NCBI GenBank assembly: GCA_028095005.1 | Contig: CM051462.1 | Span: forward strand, 116,674,752-116,738,751 | Length of the DNA stretch: 64,000 nt | From: Rhynchospora pubera | Taxonomy: Eukaryota > Streptophyta > Magnoliopsida > Poales > Cyperaceae | Reading direction: 5' to 3' | Shown here: in pieces, positions 1 to 11,987 of the stretch | Numbering within the stretch: position 1 is the first letter of the stretch | How the letters are laid out: every line of letters begins with the position of its first letter | Position numbers and translations under genes: made by a program | Notes under the pieces: generated by a model | What the model saw: the letters and a program-made list of their open reading frames with translations, nothing else | What the model was told of the DNA's origin: nothing | Databases searched by the model: none

Positions 1-1201
1 TAATATTTTTAAGGTAATTTCAGATTACGATTTTTTTAAAAGATTTTTAGTTTAGATGAAGAACGGTAAATGAAGGTTGTAGCCAGAAAAGACAGGAGAT
101 AGGATCTTTTATTTTTAATAGCAGAATAGAATGTGCTTACCACACAAAGTACAGCTTTCTCGGTTTGTAAAGACACCGTCTGGTCTGAACTGAAGTTATT
201 GGCCACTCCTGAAGTGCCATGTGGCGACAAACGCAGGACCTGACAAGAATTGAGGGGTATTTGTGTTCTTGAGGAATTGCAGAGTGGCTAATAATTTTTC
301 ATGCATAGGTTGCTTGATAGAGCAGTTCTGTTGTAAAAACTGTTGTTTTGTTTTTATGTATTGTAACGCAATTTCATACGAAAGAAAATGATTGACAAAA
401 AGAGGGATGTTATGCTATGCGTCTGTTTCTTTCTTTATTGCCGAATTGTCCAAAACCTATGGTTGCTCTTTATTTTTTTTTGTTTGTGAAATATATAGTT
501 TTTGTTTCAGGCGTCCATGTGGATTCTGATTGGGAATTTTACTATTTGATCAGAAGTTATAAAAAAGTCATTATTTGTATGCTAAAATCACTAATAAGCA
601 GAAAATGTCAGTTGGCAAAAATTTTTCTCCGTCCCAGGTAGCTTAATTTTCTTTGAAGTTGGATAGTGGCCGCGTACATCTAGATAAATATAACAATCTA
701 TAGGTTGGCAATAAAAGATTTCTCTATCTCTTGATTAATATTTGTACCATTTTAAACCATTTTAAGCGAAAATGTACAAAGATCTGAAAAGCCCCAAACT
801 TCAAATGTAAAATTATACTAGTTTTCTACAAAGAACATTCCAATTACCGAACGAAAGAAAAGTGCCCAAAACAGGGCCTAGATCACACGGTTCACACTAT
901 TTCAAGCACAACTAAAATCAGAGAAAGGAACAAGGTAATTGTGATAATAGTAAGATCTAAAATGACACGAGTATATTAGTAAAGTGCAAACTTGACTGAG
1001 ATACAAAACTTGTGCATAATTTCTGGTTATTCTCATCACCCTAAGCTAAAAAAATTTAAACCATTATACACTCAGTACAAAATCACACTATTAACGCAAA
1101 CAAGACATAACAGAACAGAACAAACAACACATAGACATAGTACAAAGCACATTTAGCCCACTGAGAGGTAATGACTACAAGTGTACTAGGCTAGTAGTTG
1201 G
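1..1201. other. Intergenic sequence downstream of the GASA gene
   Basis: AT-rich sequence with no reading frame that resembles a known protein. The last 100-200 bases next to the GASA stop codon are presumably its 3' UTR, since that gene is read right to left. I see no clear AATAAA on the minus strand there. The short open frames in this stretch look random. Confidence 0.5.
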
Positions 1202-1767
1202 TCAAGGGCATTTAGCCCTTTTAGTAATCGGCGAGACCTTGTCGCGGTAACACGGGCACTCATCCTTGTTACCATAGGTTCCGGACGGCACGCACTTGCA
1301 CTCTTGGCAGCACATCAGGCAGTAGCGCATGCACCTCTGTGTCTTTCCTGCAGCCGAGCATCGGCCATTGCATTTCGAGTTGCAGAAATCTGTATTTTTT
1401 TTTTCATTTTTCCTTTCTGTCAGCTCAGTATATTATGCGTGTGGAATGAAATATTACATTACATGTCTCTTTTCAATTGTTTTATGTCATGTTCTAATAA
1501 CAAAAATAAAATAGCTGTATAATGTGAAGCTATTTGCATTTTTTTCATTTTCTGAAACAAGGAAAAGTTTTTCTAAACATTATTTAGTTAGGTTGGCCGG
1601 AAGAAATGAACTATTTTAGTACCAGTATAAACATATCATAACATAGACATAGTGACAAATCTTGACATCTGTTTATGTTTCATACCTGAAGCGGCCATAG
1701 TTGATTGAAGGTAGGATGATGTGAGAAGCAGCAGGATAAGCGCAAGAGTGAAAGAAAAAATCTTCAT
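1202..1767 (-). CDS. GASA/snakin family cysteine-rich secreted peptide (2 exons)
   Basis: Exon 1 is 1767-1686 and exon 2 is 1389-1202. The 296-bp intron has GT (rc of 1681-1685 region) and AG (rc of 1390-1394) borders and interrupts a codon after its first base. The spliced product is 89 residues. Residues 1-26 form a hydrophobic signal peptide ([20 protein letters not shown] at the start). Residues 28-89 are almost entirely the GASA domain, with all twelve cysteines at 30, 34, 38, 47, 51, 54, 55, 58, 60, 72, 74 and 88. The signatures [22 protein letters not shown] and the terminal KCP are visible. Family knowledge: GASA/snakin peptides are secreted to the wall or apoplast, form six disulfides, respond to gibberellin and other hormones, and act in growth, redox and defence. 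There is no long linker between signal peptide and domain, so this is a short-form member. A serine replaces the usual second proline of CVPPG. Family assignment is secure; the individual role is not known. Confidence 0.93.
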
Positions 1768-1865
1768 TGTCGATTCTTTCAATTAGACACTAGCTACAAG
1801 GAGACCAGTAACCTTAATTTTGGAGTTGCCAAAGTGGTGTAGTGAAGTACTGAAAGTGGTACAGC

Positions 1866-1874
1866 GTTATATAG
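1866..1874 (-). promoter_or_regulatory. TATA box of the GASA gene
   Basis: On the minus strand this reads CTATATAAC and lies about 100 bases upstream of the GASA start codon at 1767. That is a normal distance for a plant gene with a short 5' UTR of about 70 bases. No competing TATA-like motif lies closer on that strand. Confidence 0.6.
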
Positions 1875-1913
1875 AAGTAGGGTAGGGTTTTTATGGACAC
1901 GTCATTGAATAAT

Positions 1914-1948
1914 TTATTATTATTATTACTATTATTATTATTATTATC
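1914..1948. repeat. (TTA)n microsatellite
   Basis: An imperfect run of about eleven TTA units with one ACT interruption. It lies about 40-70 bases upstream of the GASA TATA box, so its length may vary between individuals inside the promoter. Confidence 0.85.
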
Positions 1949-4095
1949 ATTTTTTTTTATTACTGAACAACGGTACAAATGTCTGGAAACCATATGAGCT
2001 GGCATGTAAGTCAGGTTCATCTCCTTTCCGTTTGTATCAGTATATGATTTTGATTTTCGATTTTAGATTTGAACGGTCCGGGAAAGACCTATGTATGTTC
2101 TTAACTGCTCTTTAAAAAATTGGTAGGGTAGTTCGTCCACCATTTTTTAAATCGTGTGATTCGTTGTGTACTCCAGTAACCTGATCATCATCAACACATT
2201 ATCTCTGTAGTTTTTTTTTTTAATTAAAATGCAATATATCCAAGGGAAGAAATAAAACAAAACGAAAAGAACATTATAATTTGACAATATGAAATGTCGT
2301 TTGGATCTAGTAGGTATTATGAAAATGAAGCTTTTTTTAATTAATAACTTATTAAATTTAGAGTCAAGTCTTTAAAGTTTTCTGTGAAATTAAGAATTTT
2401 CATCCTTGTAACATTATTGGTATTTATACTTTTCAAGTACACATCGAAAATATTATGTCAGCACTTTGTCTAAGAAAAAATAGTCTCTGTTGAATTGAAT
2501 TTTTTGAAGAACTATTAAAAAGTCTGGTCTTTATTTCAACCTCTGTAGTCTTCGAAATATGCAGAATGGATAATTTGCTTAGGCCGTTTAGTAAAATGTC
2601 TTGATCAATACACGCAATTTACTTACAATTTACATTCTCAAATAAATTAAAATAAGTAAATTTGCATCATTAAAACGTTGTCTTTTATGAATTGTTTAAA
2701 AAAAAAGTGAGCTCATATTCTCACAATCACTTTTTACTTGCTTTTATTTATTTATTTATTCATTTATTTTTTTTAGGGAATTTTACTGAATTTTAGTATT
2801 ACTCTATTTGTGGTGCCTGTGCCGGTGCTCCTCACGCGTGCGGCAAACACTAACCAGTAACCCCAAAACGAAAGAGCCTTGAACTTTCTCTCTTTCTTTA
2901 TTAAACCAATGTGCTTTTATGGTTTTCTTATTTATCAGACTGATTATTAAAGTACATTGCCTGTACCAGTGCAATAATTACCTTTAAGAAAAAATCTATA
3001 TATATAATAAAAAATGCTTTCAGAAAATTATTACGTCTTTTGACTGTTAAAAAAAATTTAAACAAAAAACATCAACAACAGAGAACGAACTATTGCATGT
3101 TTTCTTTTCCATTTTTCATAAGTTGATATTATTGCATGTTTATGTTTTAAGTTTCTTTTTTATGTCCGGGAATAATTAAAAAAGATGGATGATTTTTTTT
3201 AAAAAAAATTGTTCACCATGAACTCCGTTCGGAAAATAAAGTATAAGTGAGAAGGCCTATTCTGTTTTGTTAATAAAAAGTTAAATTTGCGAGATTAAAA
3301 AGGATCTAATAATGCTAACTTTATGATTAAGTTAAAAAAATGACATGCCAATTATTTTTAAACTACTATATCAATATTTTATTTCAAAATATATATTTTT
3401 GTTTTACTAATAGTAGATAGATCGATTTTAATTCGTCAAACTAATTCAAAGAAGTTAAAAGATACTTTGGGAAGATAAAGCATCTTCTCACAAAAGCAAG
3501 GACTTTTGAGAAAAAGCATCAAGGGTGTGTTCAGAGCTATTTGTACCGACTTAACATGGAGACCAGAACAGTGTCTGACAAGCCCACGTGCTCCTCTGGA
3601 TCCATTAATTTTTTATTTATGTTTTCCTCAGAAGTCCAGATGGCACGGCAGTACAAATTTACCCAAAAAATTTACGAAATACGCTGCGTTTGCGTTTGGA
3701 CGAAGGTTGGATAAGTAACAAGAATAAAATATTTCTGTGTGTCTGTTTAAATTTTTTATTTTTATATTATAGTTTTGTTAGTATAACAATAATGATCTAA
3801 ATTCTTTTTTATTTTTTTTTCATTTGATGTTTCGTGTTTTCTATTTTTCTTTTTTTTTTCCACTTTACTTTCAATAGAACCACGTGTGGACTGGAATCTA
3901 AAAACTAAAAAGAAAATAATAGCTAGTTTAATTATTTAAAACCCCACTAAAAGTTGTATCTGATAGAAAGGAATATCTAGTGAGTTTCGATTCTACAAAA
4001 TGAAAAATACTACCTAGTCAAATTATTGAAAAAAAAAATGTATCTAAAATAGAAAGAGTACCTAGTGGATTACAGACTTACAGGGTTAGAGCTTT
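1949..4095. other. AT-rich intergenic stretch upstream of the GASA gene
   Basis: No gene, RNA gene or element with recognisable termini. It contains many homopolymer A and T runs and a short TTTATTTATTTATTCATTTA tract near 2745. The first few hundred bases are the distal GASA promoter. The small frame at 3506-3718 has no recognisable similarity. Confidence 0.5.
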
Positions 4096-7000
4096 GTGAA
4101 TTGGGATAAGAATATTACTTACGATAATCAAGAGTTGCGCAATCAAGTAATCAATAGAGAGCGCGACTCTCCTCATGTGACTCATCCTGATGCGACTCCC
4201 CTCCATTTTTCTCGCGCATCCCCTCACTTCTCTCTCTACTCGCAATATTTTTCGACTCGCGTCCTCTTCCTCTTCTCCGCCTCTACGGATCGACCTCCTC
4301 CGCCTCTGCTCTCTCTTTCCTCTTTGCCCATGGACCTCCCTTTCCTCCGCCTCTACTCTCCTCACCCTCTACGGCTCCACCTCCTCCGCCTTTACTATCC
4401 CTTCCCCCTCCACCCACGTCCCTCCTTCGTGCATTCCTTTTTCTCAAATCTGGTATAGGAAGAAAGAAGTAGAGATCGAGAAGGATAAGAAGAGAAAAGA
4501 GATTTAGATCTAGTTCTGCTACGATTTAGGAGTAACTAAATTACTATAAAGGAGTATATAATATATCTAAGTGAGTATTTAATACATATAACGGAGTAAA
4601 TAATATACAGATCTGATTCTGCTATTGTTTGGGAGTAACTAAATAACTATATGGGAGTAAATAATGAGTATAAGAAAGTATCTAATATATATAAGGGATT
4701 AAATAACATTTAGATATGATTCTGCTATTATTTGGAAGTAACTAACACTCTGTTTGGTTCGGTGGTAGAGGATGGGAGGGAAAGTAAAATATAAAGAGGA
4801 AAGAAAAGGGATGGGATGGAAAGTAAAATAAATTTTCTTTTTTTGTTTGGATGACAAATGAAGGGGAAAGGAAAATTATTTTTCCTTTTCTTTGAATCTC
4901 TTGTTTGGATTAATTACTTCAATCAAGGGAAATATAATTATTGACTAATTTAGCCTTGCCCCTTTTACGTCTGTACCAGAGTCATGAACTTTATGCATGG
5001 ATCATACAAGCCATTTTATGCATTCAGGAAAAGGGAGAAACTAACCAGACCAGGCTAATTTGTAAAAAGCAAAGCTCCATTAACTAAGAAACAAAGTCCA
5101 CTACATTTGCTGTCTAACACAATATTCAAGCCTGAGAAGCACCTAAATCTAAATCTAAAAAACCAAAAAAAAAGTAAAATAAACCTCAAATTACCAAATA
5201 CCAGTCCGAAAAAACAAAAAAGAACTGGAACATAAAAACAGAAAATAAACTAAAAACTACCCTCTTCAATCCAAATAAGAGATGCACTTTGAATCGTGTT
5301 TGATGTGCTTCTTTTCTTCGCCATTGATATCGAGGGCTGTAATTAAAAAAAAAAAGTGGTGTTTAGCAAAATTGGGTTTTAAGTATTATACAGCCGAAAT
5401 GGGGTTTAAGATACCAGTACACATCAGAGTATCAGACAATATAAAAACTTTACAAGTACCTCAATATTAAGCTAATAATTTTATATTAGGTTTTAATAAG
5501 CTATACAACAAAAGAGGACTTCCCGTACCATTTGTATTACATTATCTTTGATCCTCAACCTCTAATTATTACTTTTCAAGCTTAAATTTTAGTAATGCTT
5601 TTCTCGTTTGGGACTTATCGAAATGCACTTCAACAGTTAGTACTACAAATCAAAGAGAAACCATGCCATCAACGCAACTTATACCAGCCATAAACGCAAC
5701 TTAAATCAAAGAGATCCGGACGCAACTTTTTTTTTAAAAAAAAAAACACCAATCAATCGCACAAAATTCACAATAAAATTGTAATTAGCTGCACAGACTA
5801 ATGAATAGAGAAAGTCTCAAGATAAAACCAGTCAGGGAGAGAATTTATTTACCTGATCGCTAGTAGGTGGGTTGTTGAAGAAGGAAGCAGGAGCAGTTCT
5901 ATCAAGTTTAGAGTTTCCTGAATCCAACAAATTCAGCAAATCAAGAGAAAGAGTTAAACATCGGTGATCAAAGGGAAAAGGTGAAAGAAAGTAAAAATTG
6001 TAGAAAGAAATCGGATTGGGAGTAAATCAAGCGCTATTTTACTGAAAGCGATCGTGATCGAGAGTCCAGATTTTGGCTTCACAGGTTTGAGATCGTGCCA
6101 GCAACGGAGGGTTTAATTAGCGCTTGAGACCGTGCAGCAGGAAAGGAAGGCAGATCCGCGTGAAATCGGAAGGGATCGCGCGCCAAGGGCATCGCTGTCA
6201 ATCGCCATCTTGGCGATTTTCTTTCCCTCCGTTCTCCTCCAAATCGGAGTAGATTTTTTTTGTACGCGAGGGAAACTTTGGAAGGAGATTCAGTACCCTC
6301 GCTAATTTTTTCCCTTTCCGATTCCCTTCCATCCAAACAGCCCAATCTTCCGATTTTTCCTTTGGTTCGCTTTCATTCCCACCGCGTCCCCCTCAACCAA
6401 ACAGAGTGTAAATAACTATAAGAGAGTAAACAATGAGTATAAGGGAGTATCTAATACTTATAAGGGAGAATAATATTCAGATCTGATAAATAACATTCAA
6501 ATCTGATTCTGTTATTAGTTGGGAGTAACTAAATAGCTATAAAAGAGTAAATAACGAGTATAAAAGAGTATCTAATATATATAAGGGAGTAAATAACATT
6601 CAGATCTGATTCTGCTATTATTTAGGAGTAACTAAATAACTAGAGTAAACAGTGAGTATATGGAGTATCTAATATATCAAATTGAGCAAATAACATCCAA
6701 ATCTGATTCTGTTATTGTTTGGGAGCAACTAAATATCTACAAGGAAGTAAATAATTAATTTAAGGGAGTATTTAATCTATATGAGGGAGTAAATAATATT
6801 TATTTCTGATTATGATAATGTTTTTGTCATAGAGAAGGGATGGATGACAGCGACGAGAGGACGCGATAGGAGGGCTGACGGCGACGATAAGGCCAACGGC
6901 GAAGGGAGGGCACGACGGCGATGTGCGAGAGAGAAGGAGCTGACGAAGTGCACGACGGTTGAGGGCGACGAGATGACGCAGAAGAGAAGGTGCGGACTGA

Positions 7001-7110
7001 GGGATGCGCGTAAGGGGGAAGACAAGGTGAGAGCGACGCGGGGTGAGAGAAACGTGTTTTTTTTAGACAGTGCCTTTTTCATTTTTGATATATGATTACT
7101 TGACTGTTTG
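4096..7110. repeat. Composite repeat: pyrimidine-rich arm, minisatellite core, purine-rich arm
   Basis: Three parts occur in order. 4165-4445 is strongly C/T-rich on the plus strand. 4520-4745 and 6409-6810 are an array built on units such as ATAAGGGAGTATCTAATA, with a higher-order period near 103 bases: AGATCTGATTCTGC at 4609 recurs as AGATATGATTCTGC at 4712 and again after the insertion. 6835-7040 is G/A-rich. The outer edges are loosely inverted: ATAATCAAG...CAATCAAGTAATCA near 4122-4156 against the reverse complement of 7085-7115. The array is split by the element at 4746-6408. Reading frames through the arms are low-complexity artefacts. The same layout occurs near 13.4-25.9 kb and 59.6-61.0 kb, and partly at 44.6-46.8 kb. 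Confidence 0.6.
4746..6408. mobile_element. Harbinger-like non-autonomous DNA transposon, 1663 bp
   Basis: The left end starts CACTCTGTTTGGTT and the right end is its reverse complement, AACCAAACAGAGTG with the same order. A 3-bp TAA duplication flanks it (4743-4745 and 6409-6411). TAA target duplications are typical of PIF/Harbinger elements. Removing the element and one TAA rejoins AGTAACTAAATAACTATA, which matches the undisturbed array unit at about 4632-4650, so the insertion boundaries are read directly. No transposase frame is present. The right third (about 5850-6350) is richer in GC and could be a captured genic piece, but I recognise no protein in it. Confidence 0.8.
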
Positions 7111-7376
7111 ATTATAGTTATCAACTCCGATTGTGATAATGGTTTCATAGGTGTTGGCCCAATAAAATTCCCTAACTTCGAAAGGATTGAGAAGAGCCCA
7201 TTGAAAGAAAGATAAATTTTACGCGTCAATGGGAACATTCTCTTCGGCCTACAAATGTCTATTTTAAAAGCAGCGAGTATATAGGTTCAAAATTGAACTA
7301 ATCGGCGATATGAGCTTTGAAAGTTTGAATAATTTTATGGAATGACAAAGCTGATGAACAGAGAGTAGCACACATT

Positions 7377-8106
7377 TAGGGGTGAAAACGGGGCGGATAA
7401 TCTCCGCTCCGAACCGTATCCATATCCGTAAAATAGCGGATTCGGATAATACTATTCGTATCCGAACGGATACGGATGCGGATTCGGATTTTTTTTAAAC
7501 GAATATGGATATGGATATGGGAAGCAATATTAGTGCGGATATGGATGCGGATACGGATATTTATCCGTATCCGTATTTTTATACAAAATGGATATCCGTT
7601 TTGTATATGGTAATGAACACTTTTTTAAAATAACATCATAATTGACATATAGGTACAACTATTTCAATTATATATATAGCATCATAATTGACGATTATTT
7701 TTTTTTTACTATAAGATGATGCCAATTTTTCTATAAACTTGATTAAAGTTTGCTTTTTGTGATGTCTCAATATGTGCAAATAAGATGTTTTTTGTGGTTG
7801 TCTTTCTATATTTTTTTGAGTTAATTATATAGTAGTCATAAAAAAATAAACATTACACTCTTCAGTTTGAATATTGTCTTTTGTTCAATAAAATAAATTG
7901 AGCAAAATATTATCCGTATCCGACAAAATATATCCGTATTCGTATCCATATCCGACAATATCCGAACCGTATTCGTATCCGTTTAACATCCGCGCCGTAT
8001 CCGTATCCGAACATATCCGTATCCGTATCCGAATCCGAAAAAAAAATATGGATACGAATTTGGTATGACCACTATCCACTCCGTATCCGCCCCGTTTTCA
8101 TCCCTA
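7377..8106. mobile_element. hAT-like MITE, 730 bp, divergent member of the TAGGGRTGAAAACGG family
   Basis: The termini are TAGGGGTGAAAACGGGGCGG and its near-perfect reverse complement ending CATCCCTA. An exact 8-bp duplication CACACATT occurs at 7369-7376 and 8107-8114, the size expected for hAT elements. About 200 bases at each end consist of short repeats of GGATACGGAT/ATCCGTATCCG type, which resemble subterminal transposase-binding arrays. The middle is AT-rich and non-coding. It shares ends and subterminal repeats with the two 717-bp copies at 39784 and 58319 but differs clearly in the centre. Confidence 0.85.
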
Positions 8107-8257
8107 CACACATTACCTATGAGCAAGAAAATGAGAGTAGTAAACTTTAGTTATGAGCAACAAGCGATCTTCCGTCAGATGGCGGGAGCACATATTTATA
8201 GAAGTCAGTATTGACTTTATCATACCGACGAAGTAGGTACTCCGGGTTATTGTTTTT

Positions 8258-8403
8258 GGCTCCGTTTGGATGGGAGCAAGAAAAAGAATAATTTCTTTCT
8301 ACTCTTAAATTTATTATAAATAATCCAAATTTTTCACAAAGTTACACACTTTCTAATACTTTTTTCCTTATTCCTCTTATTCCCACACCATCCAAATGGA
8401 ACC
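8258..8403. mobile_element. Small MITE of the GGCTCCGTTTGGAT family
   Basis: A 146-bp element with ends GGCTCCGTTTGGATGGG and the reverse complement of CCATCCAAATGGAACC, flanked by TTT on both sides. It carries the family's internal block AATTTATTATAAATAATCC...TTCACAAAGTTACACACTT, seen in at least eight other copies in this window. Confidence 0.75.
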
Positions 8404-10179
8404 TTTGGGATTGGAACATTTCGAACATTTTTTTATTACAGTTTGAGTAAAGGCTTAGCAAAAGAACTCTATATAAGCAGCATCAGCGTAGAATTATGAC
8501 GCATGCCATGTTTTATGTCAAGGAGATCAGAAATGGATCTTTTCTAACCAATGTACAAAGCATTTGGCATCGGCTAACTCCAATGTGGAATAATTAGAAG
8601 AAAAAAAATTAAAGATATAGCATCATGACATGTGCTTACAGAGGTTGATTTAAAATAAATTAGATGTACTAAATGCGACATAGGTTATCAGGAACCTGAG
8701 ATAGAAGTTTGATGGTATAACGACATTATATGGAGCACAAGAGTAAATACCAAATATATGTTACAGTTCTCATCACTTTGCTTTAAAAAAATAGAAGCGG
8801 AAGATTCTATATAAAAATGTATTAGAGTGATTATTCGAAATATTTCTCCTAAAAGACCTTTAATCAACAACGAATCAATTAGAAATAACACTTGAATTGA
8901 TCAGGGATCTGATAAACCGTTGGTTAGCCACCTTGGCTTGAAGTTTATAAAATTCAACATCCTCCGCGCCTTTTAACACGGCCCAATAAGGACATACACA
9001 TAGATTAATATTAGGCCTCCAATGGTGAAACTTTCTTAGAAGCAAACCATAAATTTATTTGTATTATTGTGTATATAATATATTAATATTAAGTTATTAA
9101 CCTAATTTAAAGGATTATAGCCTGTGCCATCCAATGTCTAGACATAAGACATGAAATGCTAGTTTATTGGGCTTCGAATGGGAAACTGTAATTGATAGTA
9201 CAACCCCCAATTCCACACAGATGTGCTATTTAAAACAACCTGCCGTAGAGGTCAGGTTAACCCAATAGCATGTCAAGCGTTGTACTGATTATTAAAATTG
9301 GGTAGTTCTGATGGCAAATATTTTCTGATGAGTTAATTCATATTTATTTTTCCCAATATATACCGTGGTCCAAATTGTTCAAACTAAACCATTGAAGTTA
9401 TAATTGTATTATTTATCATTTAAATATTTATTTTACATATAATTTTCCTTAATTTAAAACTTACATGTTGGTCTATCAAAAAGCTGTTGAAGCTAAACTG
9501 TTGAATTTTTAAATAGTTGCTAATTAGCAAAAGCGTACAATTTCAAATTGATCCAATTGTGATAAACAATATTCGATGAAACTACATGTAAAATTTTATT
9601 CTATAATAAATTAAAATGATTTATAAAAAATAAAAATTCAATGTAGCATAACAAATAAACAGAGAATTGAGCTAGTCTCTTAAAATATAGTCTCATGCAA
9701 TAATGATCAGCTAATTTTAAACATCTAACAAATCGAGCTAGTGCACGACCTCATTAACGAAATACTAGCATTCAAGCAGGTTATGGAACGGATAGTCCAT
9801 TAACACGGAAATAGGCGATTTATATACTTAGAAATATTTTTGCAATGGCTGCTAAAATAGGTGGATTTATTGAATGTATGTATTAATAACTCCCACGTTC
9901 AACAGGACCCATGAGCTTTACTCGGAAGTTCTCTTATTCCACAGTACTTGAGTACCTGAGGTGTGTTGGTGTGTAACAGTGTAAGATCCAATCAGCACGG
10001 GCAAGAATTCATCTAGCCTGAAAATTTTGGTTAGGATGCTGATTGTCAAACGGATATGATTATCGATTGTACAGAACTGTCTGATCAAATCATGCATGAC
10101 AGCCTGACAGCATTGTTCTTGCTTGCAAACGATTATCCATTTTTTGATTGGTCAGATTTCAAGGTTAAATGTTCTTTAA
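8404..10179. other. Intergenic stretch, nothing recognised
   Basis: AT-rich DNA without a convincing coding frame, RNA gene or element terminus. The short open frames at 8688-8891 and 10056-10265 have no recognisable domain, no good start context and no neighbouring exon signals. Confidence 0.4.
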
Positions 10180-11010
10180 CCCCAAAAAAACGACATCAAA
10201 TATTATGTACCGTTTTTTATATAATTCATACAGTTTCGGGAAAAATTAAACTGAATTCTCAATAATTAATAAATGAACACTAAATAATTAATTAAATATG
10301 AGTATGAAAGAAAATTGTTAAAAAATGTAAAATGAATACTAAAAGGGCAAGGTTCGGCTGCCACCAAAAATAGCTGCCACAATTCCATATTTTATCAATA
10401 TTTAAAATTTTTAAAATTCAAACTCTGAATCTAAAACGTTGATCTTGTTTAATTTGACAAACAATGCATTTCTATATAAGTTTTATAAAATTTGGAGTCA
10501 GTTTGGTACTTGATCAAGTGGGTAACAAATGAACGAATCTAGTTAATTATAACAAATTAATTCTAATACGTTCATCATTTGCTCACTTGATCGAATATCA
10601 AATTGACTTCAAATTCTATAAAACATATATGGAAACACATCCCTCGCTTAATTGAGCAAGATCAACGATTTAGATTATGCGTTTGAATTTTAAAAATTTT
10701 AAATATTGAAAAAAATATAAGTTGTGACAACTATATTTGATGACAGCGGAACCTTTCTCATACTAAAATACGTAAAGCGAAACCATAAAGTAAACTAAAT
10801 ATTACAACATGTCAAGTGAATCCTAAAGAATTAAAATGAATACTAAAGATCGTCAAGCGTAGTGTATCTTATAAGAATTAAAGCGAATACAGTAAAACCG
10901 AACGTGAGAAAGTAAAAAGTATATAATGTTAATCACAAAGGACGAAAAGTAAATCCTAAAATACGTGAAATAAGTCTTAATAGAAATAAAATGAATACTA
11001 AAGAATCGAA
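10180..11010. repeat. Degenerate repeat field built on AATGAATACTAAA
   Basis: The words AATGAATACTAAA, GTGAATCCTAAAG, GTAAATCCTAAAA and AATAAGTCTTAATA recur irregularly on the plus strand, for example near 10331, 10816, 10835, 10947 and 10988. Spacing varies, so this is an old decayed array. It is interrupted by the fold-back element at 10345-10759, whose 9-bp target ATACTAAAA is one of these words. Confidence 0.5.
10345..10759. mobile_element. Fold-back MITE, 415 bp, MULE-type target duplication
   Basis: Nearly the whole element is one imperfect palindrome. The left arm GGTTCGGCTGCCACCAAA pairs with the reverse complement of the right end (GGTTCCGCTGTCATCAAA), and the match continues for about 190 bases through blocks such as TTTAAAATTTTTAAAATTC and CGTTGATCTTG. 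The exact 9-bp duplication ATACTAAAA is at 10336-10344 and 10760-10768. Nine-base duplications point to the Mutator superfamily. It is non-coding. Transcription would give a long hairpin. Confidence 0.8.
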
Positions 11011-11929
11011 TATCTCAATCAGTAGCCCCACCGTCAACCTCGGATCTGATGAAATATTTATCCTAAATCGAACACCTTTTTCTTCTCCAATTAATAAATC
11101 GTGATGACAAATTTTGGTAGATATCTGAAAATAGATAAAGATAGGAGAACCATATTCAAACTTGTGTTTATAAAAATTCAGATATAGTAGTTTTTACTGA
11201 TTGGTGAGATGAAAATTATAATGGTATCAGTATACTGGAAGTCTGGAACAGTGGAACCTAAATTAAATTGGCAAAGACTTAGCAAATCAGATAGCATAAA
11301 TGGAAAAGGAGAATTTCCATATAGGAATGTTTTGGCATGTCTAATTAAGTAGTTGTGATAGACCCTAGGCGTTAGACCACATGATCTCTCACCAATCACT
11401 ATATACACTCGTAAAGCAGATTCCAGCATGCCCCTCTTTACCCTTTAATGGGATCCCCTTTATCCTTTATCCTTGTGCAATATGATCGCATGTAATGTTT
11501 GCAATATGTCAAAATATGCGGCTCAGAAAGGACAATAGACCCATATTTCTTTTGTTCGGAAGCAATAGATAGTATTGATTGTACATGTATATACTCAGAA
11601 CAATATTATGGAATTATAGAGGTTCTGTCAGTACATATCGTTGAATGAAATAATGTCGATTACTTTTAAGGGGACATAAATAACAAACATATGTGCATTT
11701 ATTAGTATTTACAATACTCGGAAATAGTTAATCCTCCAGAAACAATTCAAACTCTAATATGCATCTCACGTGCCTCAAAAACATATAATGAAATAATGGA
11801 TTTCTGAACTCAAGATTTGTTATTCAGGTTTATGTCCATATCCTCGATCAGCTTATAATATGCTATTTCGCTTTCCATTAAAGACGATGGCTTAAATTGG
11901 AACGCGGAAAGACCACCAAAGTAGTAGTA

Positions 11930-11987
<58 letters not shown>

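Noticed and set aside
4096..4507. Two overlapping plus-strand frames and one minus frame rich in Pro, Leu, Ser or Arg, Glu
   Set aside because: They fall in the CT-rich arm of a composite repeat, where low complexity keeps all frames open.
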